From JACKII01 sp963807085 (GTDB lineage: Bacteria > Pseudomonadota > Alphaproteobacteria > Bin95), in NCBI GenBank assembly GCA_963807085.1, contig CAWEBB010000046.1:1-64000 (forward strand): 64,000 bases of DNA, written 5' to 3'. Both the position numbers and the translations under genes were made by a program. The notes under the pieces were generated by a model. That model saw nothing but the letters and a program-made list of their open reading frames with translations. It had not been told where the DNA came from and made no database searches. This document shows positions 12,857 through 23,553 of this stretch, in pieces (positions within the stretch are counted from its first letter, which is position 1; the number at the start of each line of letters is the position of its first letter).

Positions 12857-15800
12857 AGGCACGCCGGACCCGAACACCCTGCAACGCCGGGCGGCCGACC
12901 CGACCGTCTCGGCCTGGGTGGACGCCTCCGCCGGCTCCGGCAAGACCAAGGTGCTGACCGACCGGGTACTGGCCCTGCTGCTGGCGGGCGCGCCGCCCCA
13001 CAAGATCCTCTGCCTGACCTTCACCAAGGCCGCGGCGGGCGAGATGGCGAACCGCATCGCGAATCGCCTGTCCGCCTGGGCCCGCCTGCCGGAGCCGGAC
13101 TTGGTACGAGACTTGGCCGACCTTCGCGAAGCCACGCCGGAAGCGGCGGAGATCGACAATGCCCGCCGCCTGTTTGCGCGAGTGCAGGAGGCGCCGGGCG
13201 GTGTGCGCATCGACACGATGCACGCCTTCTGCCAAAGCGTCCTGCAACGCTTCCCCATCGAGGCCAAGGTGCCGCCGCATTTCGACGTGCTGGACGAGCG
13301 CGACCAGCACGCACTGCTGGCGCAGGCCCGCGACGGGTTGGTGCTGGACGTTGCAGCGGCGCCCTGCTCTCCGCTTGCTGCGGCTTGGTCTCGGACGCTG
13401 GAGCGGCTGACCGAGCGTGGCTTCGACACGCTGATGCAGGAGATCGTGAAACACCGAGGCCGGCTTCAAGAAACCGACGACCACACGGTCGCCGAAGCGC
13501 TCGGCATCGCCCCGACCCTTACTGCGGAGCAGGTGCGAGAAGCCGCCTGTCAGGATGAGGCCTGCGACCGGCAAGTGCTGCAATCACTGATCGAGCCTCT
13601 GATGGGCGGATCGCCCACGGTGCAAAACATCGCCGCCGCCCTCGCAACATGGCTCGAAACGCACCCGGAAGGCCGGGACTTGAGCGCCTATACCGATGCG
13701 CTGTTGAACAAGGATCGCACGCCAACAAACCTGCAACGCTTCAAGCCGCTCAACAAGGATCCGGACCTGCACGCGACAATCGCAACCGAACAAGAACAAC
13801 TCGCCGCGGTCTTTCAGGACATCGCCAAGATCGAAGCCTTGGCCGACACGCGCGCGCTGCTGGCGGTGGCCGCGGCGCTGCTCGACCGCTACGCCTCGGC
13901 CAAGGCTGTTCGCTCGCGCCTCGACTATGACGACCTGATCGAGGGCGCGGCGCATCTGCTGGTCGATCCGGGTGCGGCCTGGGTGCATTACAAGCTCGAC
14001 GGCGGCATCGACCACGTGCTGGTGGATGAGGCGCAGGACACCAGCCCGGCCCAATGGCAGGTGATCGCCAGCCTGATTTCCGAGTTCTTTGCCGGCGAAG
14101 CGGCGCGCGAGCAGCCACGTACCTTTTTCGCGGTGGGCGACCCGAAACAGTCGATCTATGGCTTCCAGGGGGCGGACCCGGCGGAGTTCAAACGGCGGCG
14201 GATCAGCATTTCAGCCGACGTCAGGCAAAGCGGCCAGGAATGGCGGGACGTGCCGCTGAACGTCTCGTTCCGCTCTGCCCCGCCCGTGCTGCAATTTCTC
14301 GATGCCGTGTTTGAAAACACCGGCGCGATGGGGCTCGGTCCTGATATGGTGACGCATTTTCCGCACCGCAAAGACGCGCCCGGTTGGATCGAGGTTTGGC
14401 CGTTGGCAAAAATGCCCGAAGCGGCGGCCAGCGACGATATCTGGCGACTGCCCGACACCTATGACGCCACCGTCTCGGCCGAGGAACAACTGGCCCGGAC
14501 CGTCGCTGCCAAGATCAAGCATCTCGTCGAAAGTGGCGAGGTTTTGGCCGCCACCGGCAAGGCGATCTCGCCCGGCGATATTATGGTGCTGGTCCGCCGT
14601 CGCCGCCAGTTCGGGCGGACGCTGATCAACGCCCTGAAGCGCCTGGACGTGCCGGTCGCGGGGCTGGACCGCATGGCGCTCGCCCGGCAGTTGGTAGTGC
14701 AGGACCTGACCGCGTTCGGCCAGTTCCTGCTGATGCCCTCCGATGACCTGAACCTTGCCGCCGTCCTTAAAGGCCCCTTTTTCGCCTGGAGCGAGGAGCG
14801 CCTGTTTGCCTTGGCGCACGGGCGCGAGGGCACTCTTTGGGCGGCGTTACGGGCGGCCGAAACCGCCGGCGACCAGGCGGATGGCGAGCGGTTGCGGCGC
14901 TGGCTGCGGCTCGCGCCTGTCCTCTCGCCATTCGCCCTCTACAGCCGCCTGCTGGTCGAGGAACAGGGGCGCACGGCCATCCATCGCTATTTGGGCCCGG
15001 AAGCCGACGACCCGTTGAACGAGTTTCTGGCGCTCGCGCTTGCCTATCCGCAACATGGAGTTCCGACGCTGCAGCACTTTCTGCAATGGCTGAACGCGGA
15101 CAATATCGAGATCAAGCGCGAACTGGACCAGGGCCAGCAGAACGAGGTGCGGCTGCTGACCGTGCACGCCGCCAAGGGCCTGCAAGCTCCCATCGTCTTT
15201 CTGCCGGACACCGGCTATGAGACACAGGGCAGCCGGGACATCCTGACCTGGAGCGAGAACGGCGCGCCGATCTGGCGTGCGGCCAGCGAGCAAGTGCGCG
15301 ACCCCGCCAGCACCGAAATTCGCAAGCGCGATTTGCAGCGGAGCCTCGAAGAGGAAAGCCGCCTGCTCTATGTGGCGCTGACGCGCGCCGAGGACCGGCT
15401 TTATGTCAGCGGCTGGAAGTCCCGACGGGAAGGCAGTGACGAAACCTGGTACCCGCGCATCATTCGAGCCTGCGAGACACTATCCCGTTCCGGCATAATG
15501 CAAGCGCGTGACTTCTGCCTGGAAGGGCTTGAGGGCAGCGGCTTTGTCATGGGAAGTGAGCCGACGACGGTCGGAGCACCCGCCGGACTGGCCGACAATG
15601 CCATCGCAGAGCCGTTGCCGCCGTGGGCTCAAAAGCCCGTCCCGCCGGAGGCTGAGCCAGGCCGTCCGCTCGCGCCATCGCGCCCCGACCCGCCGCCACC
15701 GGCCGCACGCAGCCCCTTGCGCGACCGGGCGGCGGAAGCCAGGCGGTTCCGGCGCGGGACCTTGCTGCACCGCCTGTTCCAATTCTTGCCGGGCATCCCG

Positions 15801-16220
15801 GCGGAACGACGGCTTGAGACTGCCGCTCGGGTGCTGGCGGACGCCGATCTGCCGCCGGATGAACTGGCGCAGCATGTCGCAAGTGCCGCAAAGGTTTTGG
15901 ACGATCCCGCGTTTGCAGCAATCTTTGGGCCGGAGGCACTGTCCGAAGCGCCGCTGACGGGGCTGGTGGATGGACAGGCGGTCAGCGGCGTCGTGGACCG
16001 ATTGCTGGTGACGCCCGCAAAAGTGCTGGTCGTCGACTATAAGACCAACCGCGCTCCGCCCACCAAACCCGAGTCTATTCCCGCGTCCTACCGGCGGCAA
16101 ATGCAAACCTATGCGCGGCTTTTGGCCGGGATCTATCCTGGGCGGGAGATTCAGACGGCGCTGCTTTGGACCGAGGCGCCGCGGCTGGACATAGTGGCTC
16201 TTCCGCCAAGCGTGAATTGA
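12849..16220 (+). CDS. addA: Double-strand break repair helicase AddA
   Basis: A 1123-residue UvrD/Rep-type helicase fused to a RecB-like nuclease, partner of AddB. Visible motifs are Walker A DASAGSGKTKVLTDR near residue 25, motif II VDEAQDTSPAQW, motif III GDPKQSIYGFQGAD, the late helicase motif LLTVHAAKGLQAPIVF, and the nuclease core VVDYKTNRAPP near the C terminus. The same frame stays open far upstream inside addB, but ATG 12849 starts exactly where family similarity begins. The gene is followed by trxA after 64 bases. Confidence 0.97.
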   Translation: MSEGTPDPNTLQRRAADPTVSAWVDASAGSGKTKVLTDRVLALLLAGAPPHKILCLTFTKAAAGEMANRIANRLSAWARLPEPDLVRDLADLREATPEAAEIDNARRLFARVQEAPGGVRIDTMHAFCQSVLQRFPIEAKVPPHFDVLDERDQHALLAQARDGLVLDVAAAPCSPLAAAWSRTLERLTERGFDTLMQEIVKHRGRLQETDDHTVAEALGIAPTLTAEQVREAACQDEACDRQVLQSLIEPLMGGSPTVQNIAAALATWLETHPEGRDLSAYTDALLNKDRTPTNLQRFKPLNKDPDLHATIATEQEQLAAVFQDIAKIEALADTRALLAVAAALLDRYASAKAVRSRLDYDDLIEGAAHLLVDPGAAWVHYKLDGGIDHVLVDEAQDTSPAQWQVIASLISEFFAGEAAREQPRTFFAVGDPKQSIYGFQGADPAEFKRRRISISADVRQSGQEWRDVPLNVSFRSAPPVLQFLDAVFENTGAMGLGPDMVTHFPHRKDAPGWIEVWPLAKMPEAAASDDIWRLPDTYDATVSAEEQLARTVAAKIKHLVESGEVLAATGKAISPGDIMVLVRRRRQFGRTLINALKRLDVPVAGLDRMALARQLVVQDLTAFGQFLLMPSDDLNLAAVLKGPFFAWSEERLFALAHGREGTLWAALRAAETAGDQADGERLRRWLRLAPVLSPFALYSRLLVEEQGRTAIHRYLGPEADDPLNEFLALALAYPQHGVPTLQHFLQWLNADNIEIKRELDQGQQNEVRLLTVHAAKGLQAPIVFLPDTGYETQGSRDILTWSENGAPIWRAASEQVRDPASTEIRKRDLQRSLEEESRLLYVALTRAEDRLYVSGWKSRREGSDETWYPRIIRACETLSRSGIMQARDFCLEGLEGSGFVMGSEPTTVGAPAGLADNAIAEPLPPWAQKPVPPEAEPGRPLAPSRPDPPPPAARSPLRDRAAEARRFRRGTLLHRLFQFLPGIPAERRLETAARVLADADLPPDELAQHVASAAKVLDDPAFAAIFGPEALSEAPLTGLVDGQAVSGVVDRLLVTPAKVLVVDYKTNRAPPTKPESIPASYRRQMQTYARLLAGIYPGREIQTALLWTEAPRLDIVALPPSVN

Positions 16221-16284
16221 CGTTCGCCCGGCGGCTCCCTAGCTTCAGGATCAACGTTTCGCATTTCGGCCTCTGAAGGAGAAG

Positions 16285-16608
16285 ATGATGGCAACGAGCG
16301 CGACAACCGACGCCAAGTTTGAGGACGACGTTCTGAAGTCCGAAACGCCCGTGGTCGTCGATTTTTGGGCCGAATGGTGTGGGCCCTGCAAGATGATCGC
16401 CCCCTCCCTCGAGGAAATCGCCAATTCGATGGGCGAGCGGGTGAAGGTCCTGAAGATCAACATCGACGAAAATCCGGGCACACCGGGCAAATACGGCGTG
16501 CGTGGCATCCCCACCCTGATGCTGTTCAAAAACGGCGAACTGGCGGCGACCAAGGTTGGCGCGGCCCCGAAGGGCGCGCTGCAACAGTGGGTCGAAGAAC
16601 ACATTTAG
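16285..16608 (+). CDS. trxA: Thioredoxin TrxA
   Basis: A 107-residue cytoplasmic disulfide reductase with the standard active site WAEWCGPCK and the cis-proline motif RGIPTLMLF. It feeds electrons to ribonucleotide reductase, peroxiredoxins and methionine sulfoxide reductase. A clear ribosome site (GAAGGAGAAG) lies just before two consecutive ATGs at 16285 and 16288, either of which could start. Its place after addA is a conserved alphaproteobacterial order. A strong terminator follows at 16666-16697. Confidence 0.98.
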   Translation: MMATSATTDAKFEDDVLKSETPVVVDFWAEWCGPCKMIAPSLEEIANSMGERVKVLKINIDENPGTPGKYGVRGIPTLMLFKNGELAATKVGAAPKGALQQWVEEHI

Positions 16609-16665
16609 AACCCCTCTTATAGGGTCCTGCCCTCTTTCATATGTGCGCTCGGTGATACCGAGGAT

Positions 16666-16697
16666 GCCCGGCATGTTGTCCCCGTGCCGGGCTTTTT
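16666..16697 (+). terminator. Rho-independent terminator of trxA
   Basis: An eight-base-pair stem, GCCCGGCA (16666-16673) with TGCCGGGC (16685-16692), followed at once by TTTTT (16693-16697) on the plus strand. It closes the tsaE–trxA series and touches the folC stop codon, which comes from the other direction. Confidence 0.85.
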
Positions 16698-18046
16698 CAT
16701 GAGAGGTTCCAGTCCCGCCGCAGCACCTCACCCGCCAGGTAGAGCGAGCCTGCGATCAGCACCGGCCCATCGGCGCCGCGCCGTCCCGCCTCGGACAATG
16801 CGTCTTCCAGTCCTTTACAGGCATGTGCTTCCATACCGGCCGCACGCCCCGCCTCGGCAAGTTCCTCCGGCGCGAGGCCGGCAGCGCTGCGCGGGACCGG
16901 CACGGCCAGCAGGGCCAGAACATGCGGCGCGAGAATGGCCAGCATCTCACGATAATCTTTGTTTTTCAGCATGCCCGCGATCAACAGGGGCTTTTGGGGC
17001 CATGTGCTCAACTCCGCCGCCAATGCCGCAGCAGCGGCGGGGTTATGCGCTCCATCCAGCCAGACCGGACCGGCGGGCGCGGCCAGGCGGCCGGTCACAC
17101 CGTCAAGCGGCAAGCGCTGCAGCCGCGCCGGCCAATCGGCCGCGCGCAGGCCGGCGGCGGCCTGTTCCGGGCCAATACCAGGCACACCCGCCGCTTCCAG
17201 CGCGGCCAATGCGGCGCCTGCGTTCCACAGCTGATGGCGGCCGGAAAGCGCCGGCAGCGGCAGCCGCCAGTCGGCAGCAGCGCTTTGGTAGCGAAACCCC
17301 TCGCCGCCGGGCAGAGCTTCGAGGCACCAATCGCGGCCGCCGAGCGTCAGCGGCGCTGCAAGGCTTGCGGCCTCCGCCTCGACTACAGCAAGCGCTTCCG
17401 CTGTCTGCGGTGCGACAACAACGGGGCGGCCGTGCTTGATAATGCCGGCCTTCTCGCCCGCAATCTTGGCGAGCGTATCTCCCAGGAATTCCCGGTGGTC
17501 GATGCCGATGGGCGTGATGATACTGGTCAATGGCTCCGCAACGATGTTGGTCGCGTCGTAGCGCCCACCCAGGCCCACTTCCAGCAACAGAAAATCCGCC
17601 GGCACCCTCGAAAACGCAAGCGCCGCCGCCGCCATCGCCATCTCGAAGAACGTGATCGGCGCCTCGCCGTTGGCGGCCTCGCATTCCTCCAGCAGTTGGA
17701 CGAGATACGGCTCCTCGATCAGCTTCCCCGCCAGGCGAATGCGCTCGCAGAAATGCACCAGGTGCGGCGAGGTCAGCACGTGGACGCTGTAACCCGCCGT
17801 CTCCAACACCGCCCGCAAAAAGGCAATGGTGGAGCCCTTGCCGTTCGTACCCGCCACATGGAACACCGGCGGCAGGTCGTACTGCGGATTACCCAGCCGC
17901 TCGAGGAGGCGCAGCAGCCGGTCCAGGGTCAGGTCGATGACCTTGGGATGCAGCCGCGACAGCCGCTCCACAATGGGGTCGAACGGCTCGACCGGGTCGA
18001 GCGCCGCGAGAGAGGCGGGGGCTGGGGAGATCGTGGGTTGGGTCAC
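16697..18046 (-). CDS. folC: Folylpolyglutamate synthase / dihydrofolate synthase FolC
   Basis: A 449-residue cytoplasmic ligase of the Mur ligase superfamily that adds glutamate to dihydropteroate and to folates. It shows the ATP loop HVAGTNGKGST near residue 65, the folate-binding TSPHLVHFCERIR, EVGLGGRYDATN, and the DGAHNP motif in the C-terminal domain. Length fits the bifunctional form. In the usual alphaproteobacterial order accD lies between trpA and folC; here trpA is only 140 bases upstream, with a palindromic repeat in the gap. Confidence 0.97.
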   Translation of the reverse strand: MTQPTISPAPASLAALDPVEPFDPIVERLSRLHPKVIDLTLDRLLRLLERLGNPQYDLPPVFHVAGTNGKGSTIAFLRAVLETAGYSVHVLTSPHLVHFCERIRLAGKLIEEPYLVQLLEECEAANGEAPITFFEMAMAAAALAFSRVPADFLLLEVGLGGRYDATNIVAEPLTSIITPIGIDHREFLGDTLAKIAGEKAGIIKHGRPVVVAPQTAEALAVVEAEAASLAAPLTLGGRDWCLEALPGGEGFRYQSAAADWRLPLPALSGRHQLWNAGAALAALEAAGVPGIGPEQAAAGLRAADWPARLQRLPLDGVTGRLAAPAGPVWLDGAHNPAAAAALAAELSTWPQKPLLIAGMLKNKDYREMLAILAPHVLALLAVPVPRSAAGLAPEELAEAGRAAGMEAHACKGLEDALSEAGRRGADGPVLIAGSLYLAGEVLRRDWNLS

Positions 18047-18069
18047 GGGACGAACGCCATACGTTTCAG

Positions 18070-18163
18070 CGTCATTGCGAGGCGGAACCGAAGCAATTCA
18101 GTGGATTTGACGCATACCAAGTATGCTGGATTGCTTTGTCGCCTTTGGCTCCTCGCACTGACG
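18070..18163. repeat. REP-like palindromic element between trpA and folC
   Basis: Left arm starting CGTCATTGCGAGG at 18070 and right arm ending CCTCGCACTGACG at 18163 are near reverse complements, also over GAAGCAATTCAG and CTGGATTGCTTTG further in. The CGTCATTGCGAG…CTCGCAATGACG layout is a common dispersed palindrome in proteobacterial intergenic regions. A half copy is present at 43965-43977. It could fold as a transcript hairpin between trpA and folC. Confidence 0.8.
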
Positions 18164-18186
18164 GCGAATGTGTTGAATGTTAGCAA

Positions 18187-19001
18187 CTACGCGCCATGCG
18201 CGCCATCCGCAAGGTCGCGAACCAGAGCAAGCACCTCGTCCACCAGTCCCGGTTTGGGCTTGCCGTCCGCGTCCAGGCGGTCGGCGACGGCGGAAACGAT
18301 AGCCGAGCCGACCACCACCGCATCGCCGGCCGCGCCGATGGTCCGCGCCTGTTCCGGCGTCTTGACGCCAAAGCCGATGGCGATGGGCAGGTCGGTATGG
18401 CGGCGCAGGCGGGCAATCACCGGCGTCAGCGACTCGACGGTCGGAGATTTGGTGCCGGTGATGCCAACAATCGAGACATGATAAATGAAGCCGCTGGCCG
18501 TGCCGACCACCTTGGGCAGGCGCGCATCGTCGGTGGTCGGCGCCGTCAGCCGGATGATGTCGAGCCCCGCGGCCTCCGCCGGAAGGCGCAACTCCGCGTC
18601 TTCCTCCGGCGGCAGGTCAACCGTGATCAAGCCGTCGACGCCGGCCGCGGCGGCATCCTTGCTGAACTTTTCCGCGCCATAGATGTAGATCGGGTTGTAG
18701 TAGCCCATCAGCACAATGGGCGTTTCCTTGTCCTGCTCCCGGAAGCGGCGGACCATCGCCAGCACCTTGCGCATGGAACTGCCGGCTTTGAGCGCCCGCT
18801 GGCCGGCCGCCTGAACAGCAGGACCGTCGGCCGCGGGGTCGGTAAAGGGAACGCCGAGTTCGATAATGTCCGCGCCCGCGCCGGGCAGGCCCTGCAGTAT
18901 CGCGAACGAGGTCTCAGGCTCCGGGTCTCCGGCGCTGATATAGGAGACGAAGCCCGTCTTGCCGGCGGCCTTCAGGTCGGCAAAGCGTTTGGCGAGGCGG
19001 C

Positions 19002-19005
<4 letters not shown>
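18187..19005 (-). CDS. trpA: Tryptophan synthase alpha subunit
   Basis: A 272-residue TIM-barrel enzyme that cleaves indole-3-glycerol phosphate to indole, which is channelled to TrpB. The catalytic Glu is in IIELGVPFTDPAADGP and the Asp in GLITVDLPPEED. I start at ATG 19005, which overlaps the trpB stop by four bases (ATGA); the frame stays open upstream but without family similarity. It is the last gene of the leftward trpF–trpB–trpA series. Confidence 0.97.
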
Positions 19006-20216
<1,211 letters not shown>

Positions 20217-20261
20217 CGTCCCGCGTCTTCCGATCCAGAGCTTAGAGGAAAGGCGGGTAAA

Positions 20262-20903
20262 CTAGATCGCCGCGACCGCGTCAAGAAAGGCGCGGATAAG
20301 CGCGGGGTCTTTCTGTCCCGGTTCACTCTCCACCCCGGATGACACATCCACCGCGTGTGCGCCGGTCAGGCGTACGGCTTCCGCCACATTGCCGGCCTGC
20401 AGGCCGCCCGACAGCAACCAGGGTAAAGGCCATTCGCTGCCCGCCAGCAGCCGCCAGTCAAAGGCGAGGGCGTTGCCGCCTGGCAGCTTGCTGCCCTTGG
20501 GCGGTTTTGCGTCGAACAGCAGCCGGTGTGCTGCCTCGAAATAGGCAGCGGCGCCGGTTACGTCCGCCTGCTCCGCAATAGAAAGCGCCTTGATGACGGG
20601 CAGACCGAATTTCGCCTGCACTTCGCGGACACGCGCTGGCGGTTCCTTGCCATGCAGTTGAACGGCGTCGAGCGCCACGGCTTCGAGAGTTGTCGCCAGC
20701 AATGCGTCGTCCGGTGCTACGAACACACCAACACGGGCGGCGCGGCCTTCCGCCTGCCGACTGAGCGCGGCGGCCTCTGTCAGGTTCACGAAGCGCGGCG
20801 AGGGCGGGAAAAACATCAGGCCCACCATGGCAGCGCCGCCCTCGAGCGCGGCGTCCATCGCTTGGGCGCTATTGACCCCACAAATTTTGGCTTGAATGGT
20901 CAT
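20262..20903 (-). CDS. trpF: Phosphoribosylanthranilate isomerase
   Basis: A 213-residue TIM-barrel enzyme catalysing the third step of tryptophan synthesis, an Amadori rearrangement. The catalytic Cys is in AKICGVNS and the catalytic Asp in the C-terminal AVDVSSGVES. MFFPPSPRFV is a family signature. It begins at ATG 20903 and ends 45 bases before trpB. pyrF lies 36 bases upstream in the same direction. Confidence 0.97.
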   Translation of the reverse strand: MTIQAKICGVNSAQAMDAALEGGAAMVGLMFFPPSPRFVNLTEAAALSRQAEGRAARVGVFVAPDDALLATTLEAVALDAVQLHGKEPPARVREVQAKFGLPVIKALSIAEQADVTGAAAYFEAAHRLLFDAKPPKGSKLPGGNALAFDWRLLAGSEWPLPWLLSGGLQAGNVAEAVRLTGAHAVDVSSGVESEPGQKDPALIRAFLDAVAAI

Positions 20904-20939
20904 GTGTCTCGCTTGCGATGTGCCGGCACTGCGCCCGGC

Positions 20940-21632
20940 TCAGGCCAGCGACGCTGCAATTCGGCGCGCCGCCTCGGCCGGATCGGGCGCGCCGGTGATC
21001 GGACGGCCGATGACCAAGGCGGTCGCACCGGCCGCAATAGCGTCGGCCGGCGCCATGACGCGTTTCTGATCCTGCACCGCCGCACCAACAGGCCGAATGC
21101 CCGGCACCACCAGATCGAAATCCGGCCCCATCTCGCCCCGCAGCATGCCGACTTCCGCGGGTGAACAGACGACGCCGTGGCAGCCCTGCGCCTGCGCCAG
21201 CCTGGCCAGCCGCAACGCCTGCTCCGCCACAGGTCCCTGCTGGCCGATTGCCGCCAAATCGCCATCGTCCAGGCTGGTGAGCACCGTCACCGCCAGGATA
21301 CGGGTTTGGCAACCGGACACTTCCGCCGCCGCTTTCGCCGCCTGCCGCAGCATTTCGGGACCGCCACCGGCGTGAACATTGATATAGTGGGGCTGCACAT
21401 GGCCCAGCACCGCCCGCAGGCCGCCGGCGACGGTGTTCGGTATGTCGTGCAGCTTCAAGTCCAAAAACAATGGCGTGCCGCCGGCAACGTCCCGAGCGCC
21501 GGCCGAGCCGTGCGCGTAGAAAAATTCCAGGCCCAGTTTCAGCCCCATAACATGAGGCGAGACCGCCCGTGCCAGAGATTTAGCCTCCGCCAGGTTTGTG
21601 GTATCCAGCGCGACGAAAACCGGTGCCGTCAT
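20940..21632 (-). CDS. pyrF: Orotidine 5'-phosphate decarboxylase
   Basis: A 230-residue cytoplasmic enzyme making UMP from OMP, the last step of pyrimidine synthesis. The catalytic motif FLDLKLHDIPNTV has the Lys and Asp residues of the active site. VVPGIRP and VIGRPITGAPDP are the phosphate-binding ends. I start at ATG 21632 (MTAPVFVALD); the frame is open further upstream, but that part does not look like PyrF. It lies between the LapA-like gene and trpF. Confidence 0.96.
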   Translation of the reverse strand: MTAPVFVALDTTNLAEAKSLARAVSPHVMGLKLGLEFFYAHGSAGARDVAGGTPLFLDLKLHDIPNTVAGGLRAVLGHVQPHYINVHAGGGPEMLRQAAKAAAEVSGCQTRILAVTVLTSLDDGDLAAIGQQGPVAEQALRLARLAQAQGCHGVVCSPAEVGMLRGEMGPDFDLVVPGIRPVGAAVQDQKRVMAPADAIAAGATALVIGRPITGAPDPAEAARRIAASLA

Positions 21633-21661
21633 GGAAGCTGCAACCATAGACGCCGCAAATC

Positions 21662-22060
21662 CTAGTGCGCCCGGCCGGGCAGCAGCACCGCGTCCCTGTT
21701 GTCGTTGCCGGGCAACGGCTTGGACCCATATGCCCGATCGGCCCTGTCCGCCGCCTGGCGAGCTTTGCCCAATTTCACCTTCAAGTCCTCGTTTTCGGCC
21801 TCGAGTGTTTCCAACTCCATCAGGGATTCCCGGGCCAGCCGGCGCCATCGGCCCTGCCTGATCCACATGACGATGCCGCCGCAGACAAAGCCCACGACCG
21901 CTGCTCCCAAAACGGCAGCGAACAGGGGCAGTTGAAGCTCCTGCGGGAACAGTGCCAGGCGCAAGGTGACAGGCTCGCGCGACCCCACCATTAACAGCAC
22001 GGCGCCAAGCAAAAGCAGAGCCACCAAAATCCAGCCAACGAGGCGAATCAAAAACCGCAT
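21662..22060 (-). CDS. LapA-family membrane protein
   Basis: About 132 residues with two transmembrane segments (about 3-25 and 42-65) followed by a charged coiled-coil stretch (RESLMELETLEAENEDLKVK). This is the LapA/DUF1049 layout; in E. coli LapA helps control LPS synthesis with FtsH and LapB. The start at ATG 22060 (MRFLIRLVG) places the first membrane helix at the N terminus; ATG 22111 is possible. A LapA-family gene between ihfB and pyrF/trpF is common in alphaproteobacteria. Confidence 0.85.
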   Translation of the reverse strand: MRFLIRLVGWILVALLLLGAVLLMVGSREPVTLRLALFPQELQLPLFAAVLGAAVVGFVCGGIVMWIRQGRWRRLARESLMELETLEAENEDLKVKLGKARQAADRADRAYGSKPLPGNDNRDAVLLPGRAH

Positions 22061-22159
22061 GCCGGGCAAACCCTTTCCTGCGTGAGCAGGTTCCGTATCG
22101 GTAAGCGCCAAGTCTTAGCGCCTCGACCGCCGCTTGGCATCAAAATATCGCCGCAGCCG

Positions 22160-22444
22160 TCAGGAATCCATGTTCAGCCGTTCGCGCAATTCCTTGCCGC
22201 ACTTGAAGAACGGCACTTGCTTGGCTTCGACACTGACGGTTTCTCCGGTGCGCGGATTGCGTCCGGTACGAGCTTCGCGCTGCCGCACCGAGAAAGCGCC
22301 AAACCCACGCAATTCCACCCGGTCTCCATTCGCAAGCGCGCTGGACATCTCATCGAATATCGTGGCGACGATCCGTTCGACATCCCGCAGATACAAATGA
22401 GGATTCTGCTCTGCGATCCGTTGTATCAACTCCGACTTTGTCAT
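22160..22444 (-). CDS. ihfB: Integration host factor beta subunit
   Basis: A 94-residue DNA-bending protein of the HU/IHF family. It shows MTKSELIQRIAEQNPHL at the start and the DNA-arm signature GFGAFSVRQREARTGRNPRTG. It works as a heterodimer with IhfA, whose gene is not in this window. ATG 22444 is chosen because upstream residues lack similarity and GGAGA lies about eight bases before it. The 148-base gap upstream contains a CTCAATTGAG palindrome but no clear promoter. Confidence 0.97.
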   Translation of the reverse strand: MTKSELIQRIAEQNPHLYLRDVERIVATIFDEMSSALANGDRVELRGFGAFSVRQREARTGRNPRTGETVSVEAKQVPFFKCGKELRERLNMDS

Positions 22445-22592
22445 TCGACAGTCTCCGACCAAATAAGCCAATTCCGGGATTCAAATTTCTTCAGCCGAAA
22501 TCATTTGGCGGCCCCTCCAAAACCAACTAACCCGCCAACTCAATTGAGGCAACCTCTTACGCACGACCGAAATAAATCTCGATCCACCACGC

Positions 22593-23522
22593 TTATTGAT
22601 GCCAAATAGCCCACGGCCCGTCAAGAATAGGCGTCGGGCCAAGCCGGATGCGGTTGTCAAATTCGTCCAACGCCTGTTCCCACCAGTTCCTTCCCCCGGT
22701 GACAGGGCGGTCCAAGACCGGCAGGTCCGCGGACAGGCCGCCGTCACGCCGGAGCCAGCGCTTGGCCGCGCTTTCCCCGCCGATTCGGTCCACGAGGCCC
22801 AGTTTTAACCCCTGCCGCCCCGTATAGACGCCCCCGCGTTTCAAATCGGCCAGCGTCGCCTCGCTCAACCGGCGACGCTCGATCACCATGGCGAGAAATT
22901 GCTCAAAAAGATCGTCGACTAACTCCGCCGCCGCCTCCCGTCCCATGGGAGTCGTCTCCTCGGTCGGGTTGGGCCGCGCTTTCAACTCGCCGCTGCGCAC
23001 GGTCTCCATGTCGATGCCAAGATCGTTCAGCAGTCGGTGCACCTGGGGCATCTGAAAGATCACGCCGACCGAGCCCACAATGCTGCCCGAACGGGCGACG
23101 ATATGATCGGCGGCGATCGCTGCCATATAAGCGCCGGATGCCGCCATGCCGCCGACCACCGTGACGGTCGGCTTGGCCGCCGTCAGGCGGCGCAGACTGG
23201 CATACAGGGCTTCGCTGCCACTGAACGTGCCGCCCGGGCTATTGATGGCAAGAATGACGCCGGCAACGCGCCCATCCTCGCTGAGGCGCTGAAGATGGGC
23301 TTCCGTTGCCGGACTGTCTTCGATTACGCCAGCGATCGGCACCCGGGCGATATAGGAAGACGCAGGCGTCCAGCTTTCTCCGCCACGCTCGAACCAGATC
23401 ACCGCACCTGCGAGCGCGGCGATAGCGACAATCGCTGCCGCCCGCCACCAGACCAGCCGCCGTTTCAACCGGCGGCGGTCCATCGTGGCGTCGGCCAAGC
23501 GATCAGCAATGGGATCTGTCAT
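22593..23522 (-). CDS. sppA: Signal peptide peptidase SppA (S49 family)
   Basis: A 309-residue membrane-bound serine protease that degrades cleaved signal peptides. One N-terminal membrane helix (about residues 26-45) is followed by the S49 domain. The catalytic Ser lies in GGMAASGAYMAA and the Lys in VRSGELKARPN; NSPGGTFSGSEALY is the oxyanion region. Length corresponds to the short, single-domain form. It lies 31 bases downstream of rpsA in the same direction, a conserved rpsA–sppA–ihfB order. Confidence 0.95.
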   Translation of the reverse strand: MTDPIADRLADATMDRRRLKRRLVWWRAAAIVAIAALAGAVIWFERGGESWTPASSYIARVPIAGVIEDSPATEAHLQRLSEDGRVAGVILAINSPGGTFSGSEALYASLRRLTAAKPTVTVVGGMAASGAYMAAIAADHIVARSGSIVGSVGVIFQMPQVHRLLNDLGIDMETVRSGELKARPNPTEETTPMGREAAAELVDDLFEQFLAMVIERRRLSEATLADLKRGGVYTGRQGLKLGLVDRIGGESAAKRWLRRDGGLSADLPVLDRPVTGGRNWWEQALDEFDNRIRLGPTPILDGPWAIWHQ

Positions 23523-23553
23523 CCGCTACCCGGGCACTTCCCGTCGGTTTCGC

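Noticed and set aside
11171..13429. 752-residue open frame antisense to addB/addA
   Set aside because: It crosses the addB–addA boundary and has no family likeness; both sense genes have full motif sets.
20217..20940. Trp attenuator or leader peptide
   Set aside because: No Trp-rich short open frame with alternative hairpins before trpF or trpB; the trp genes continue directly from pyrF.
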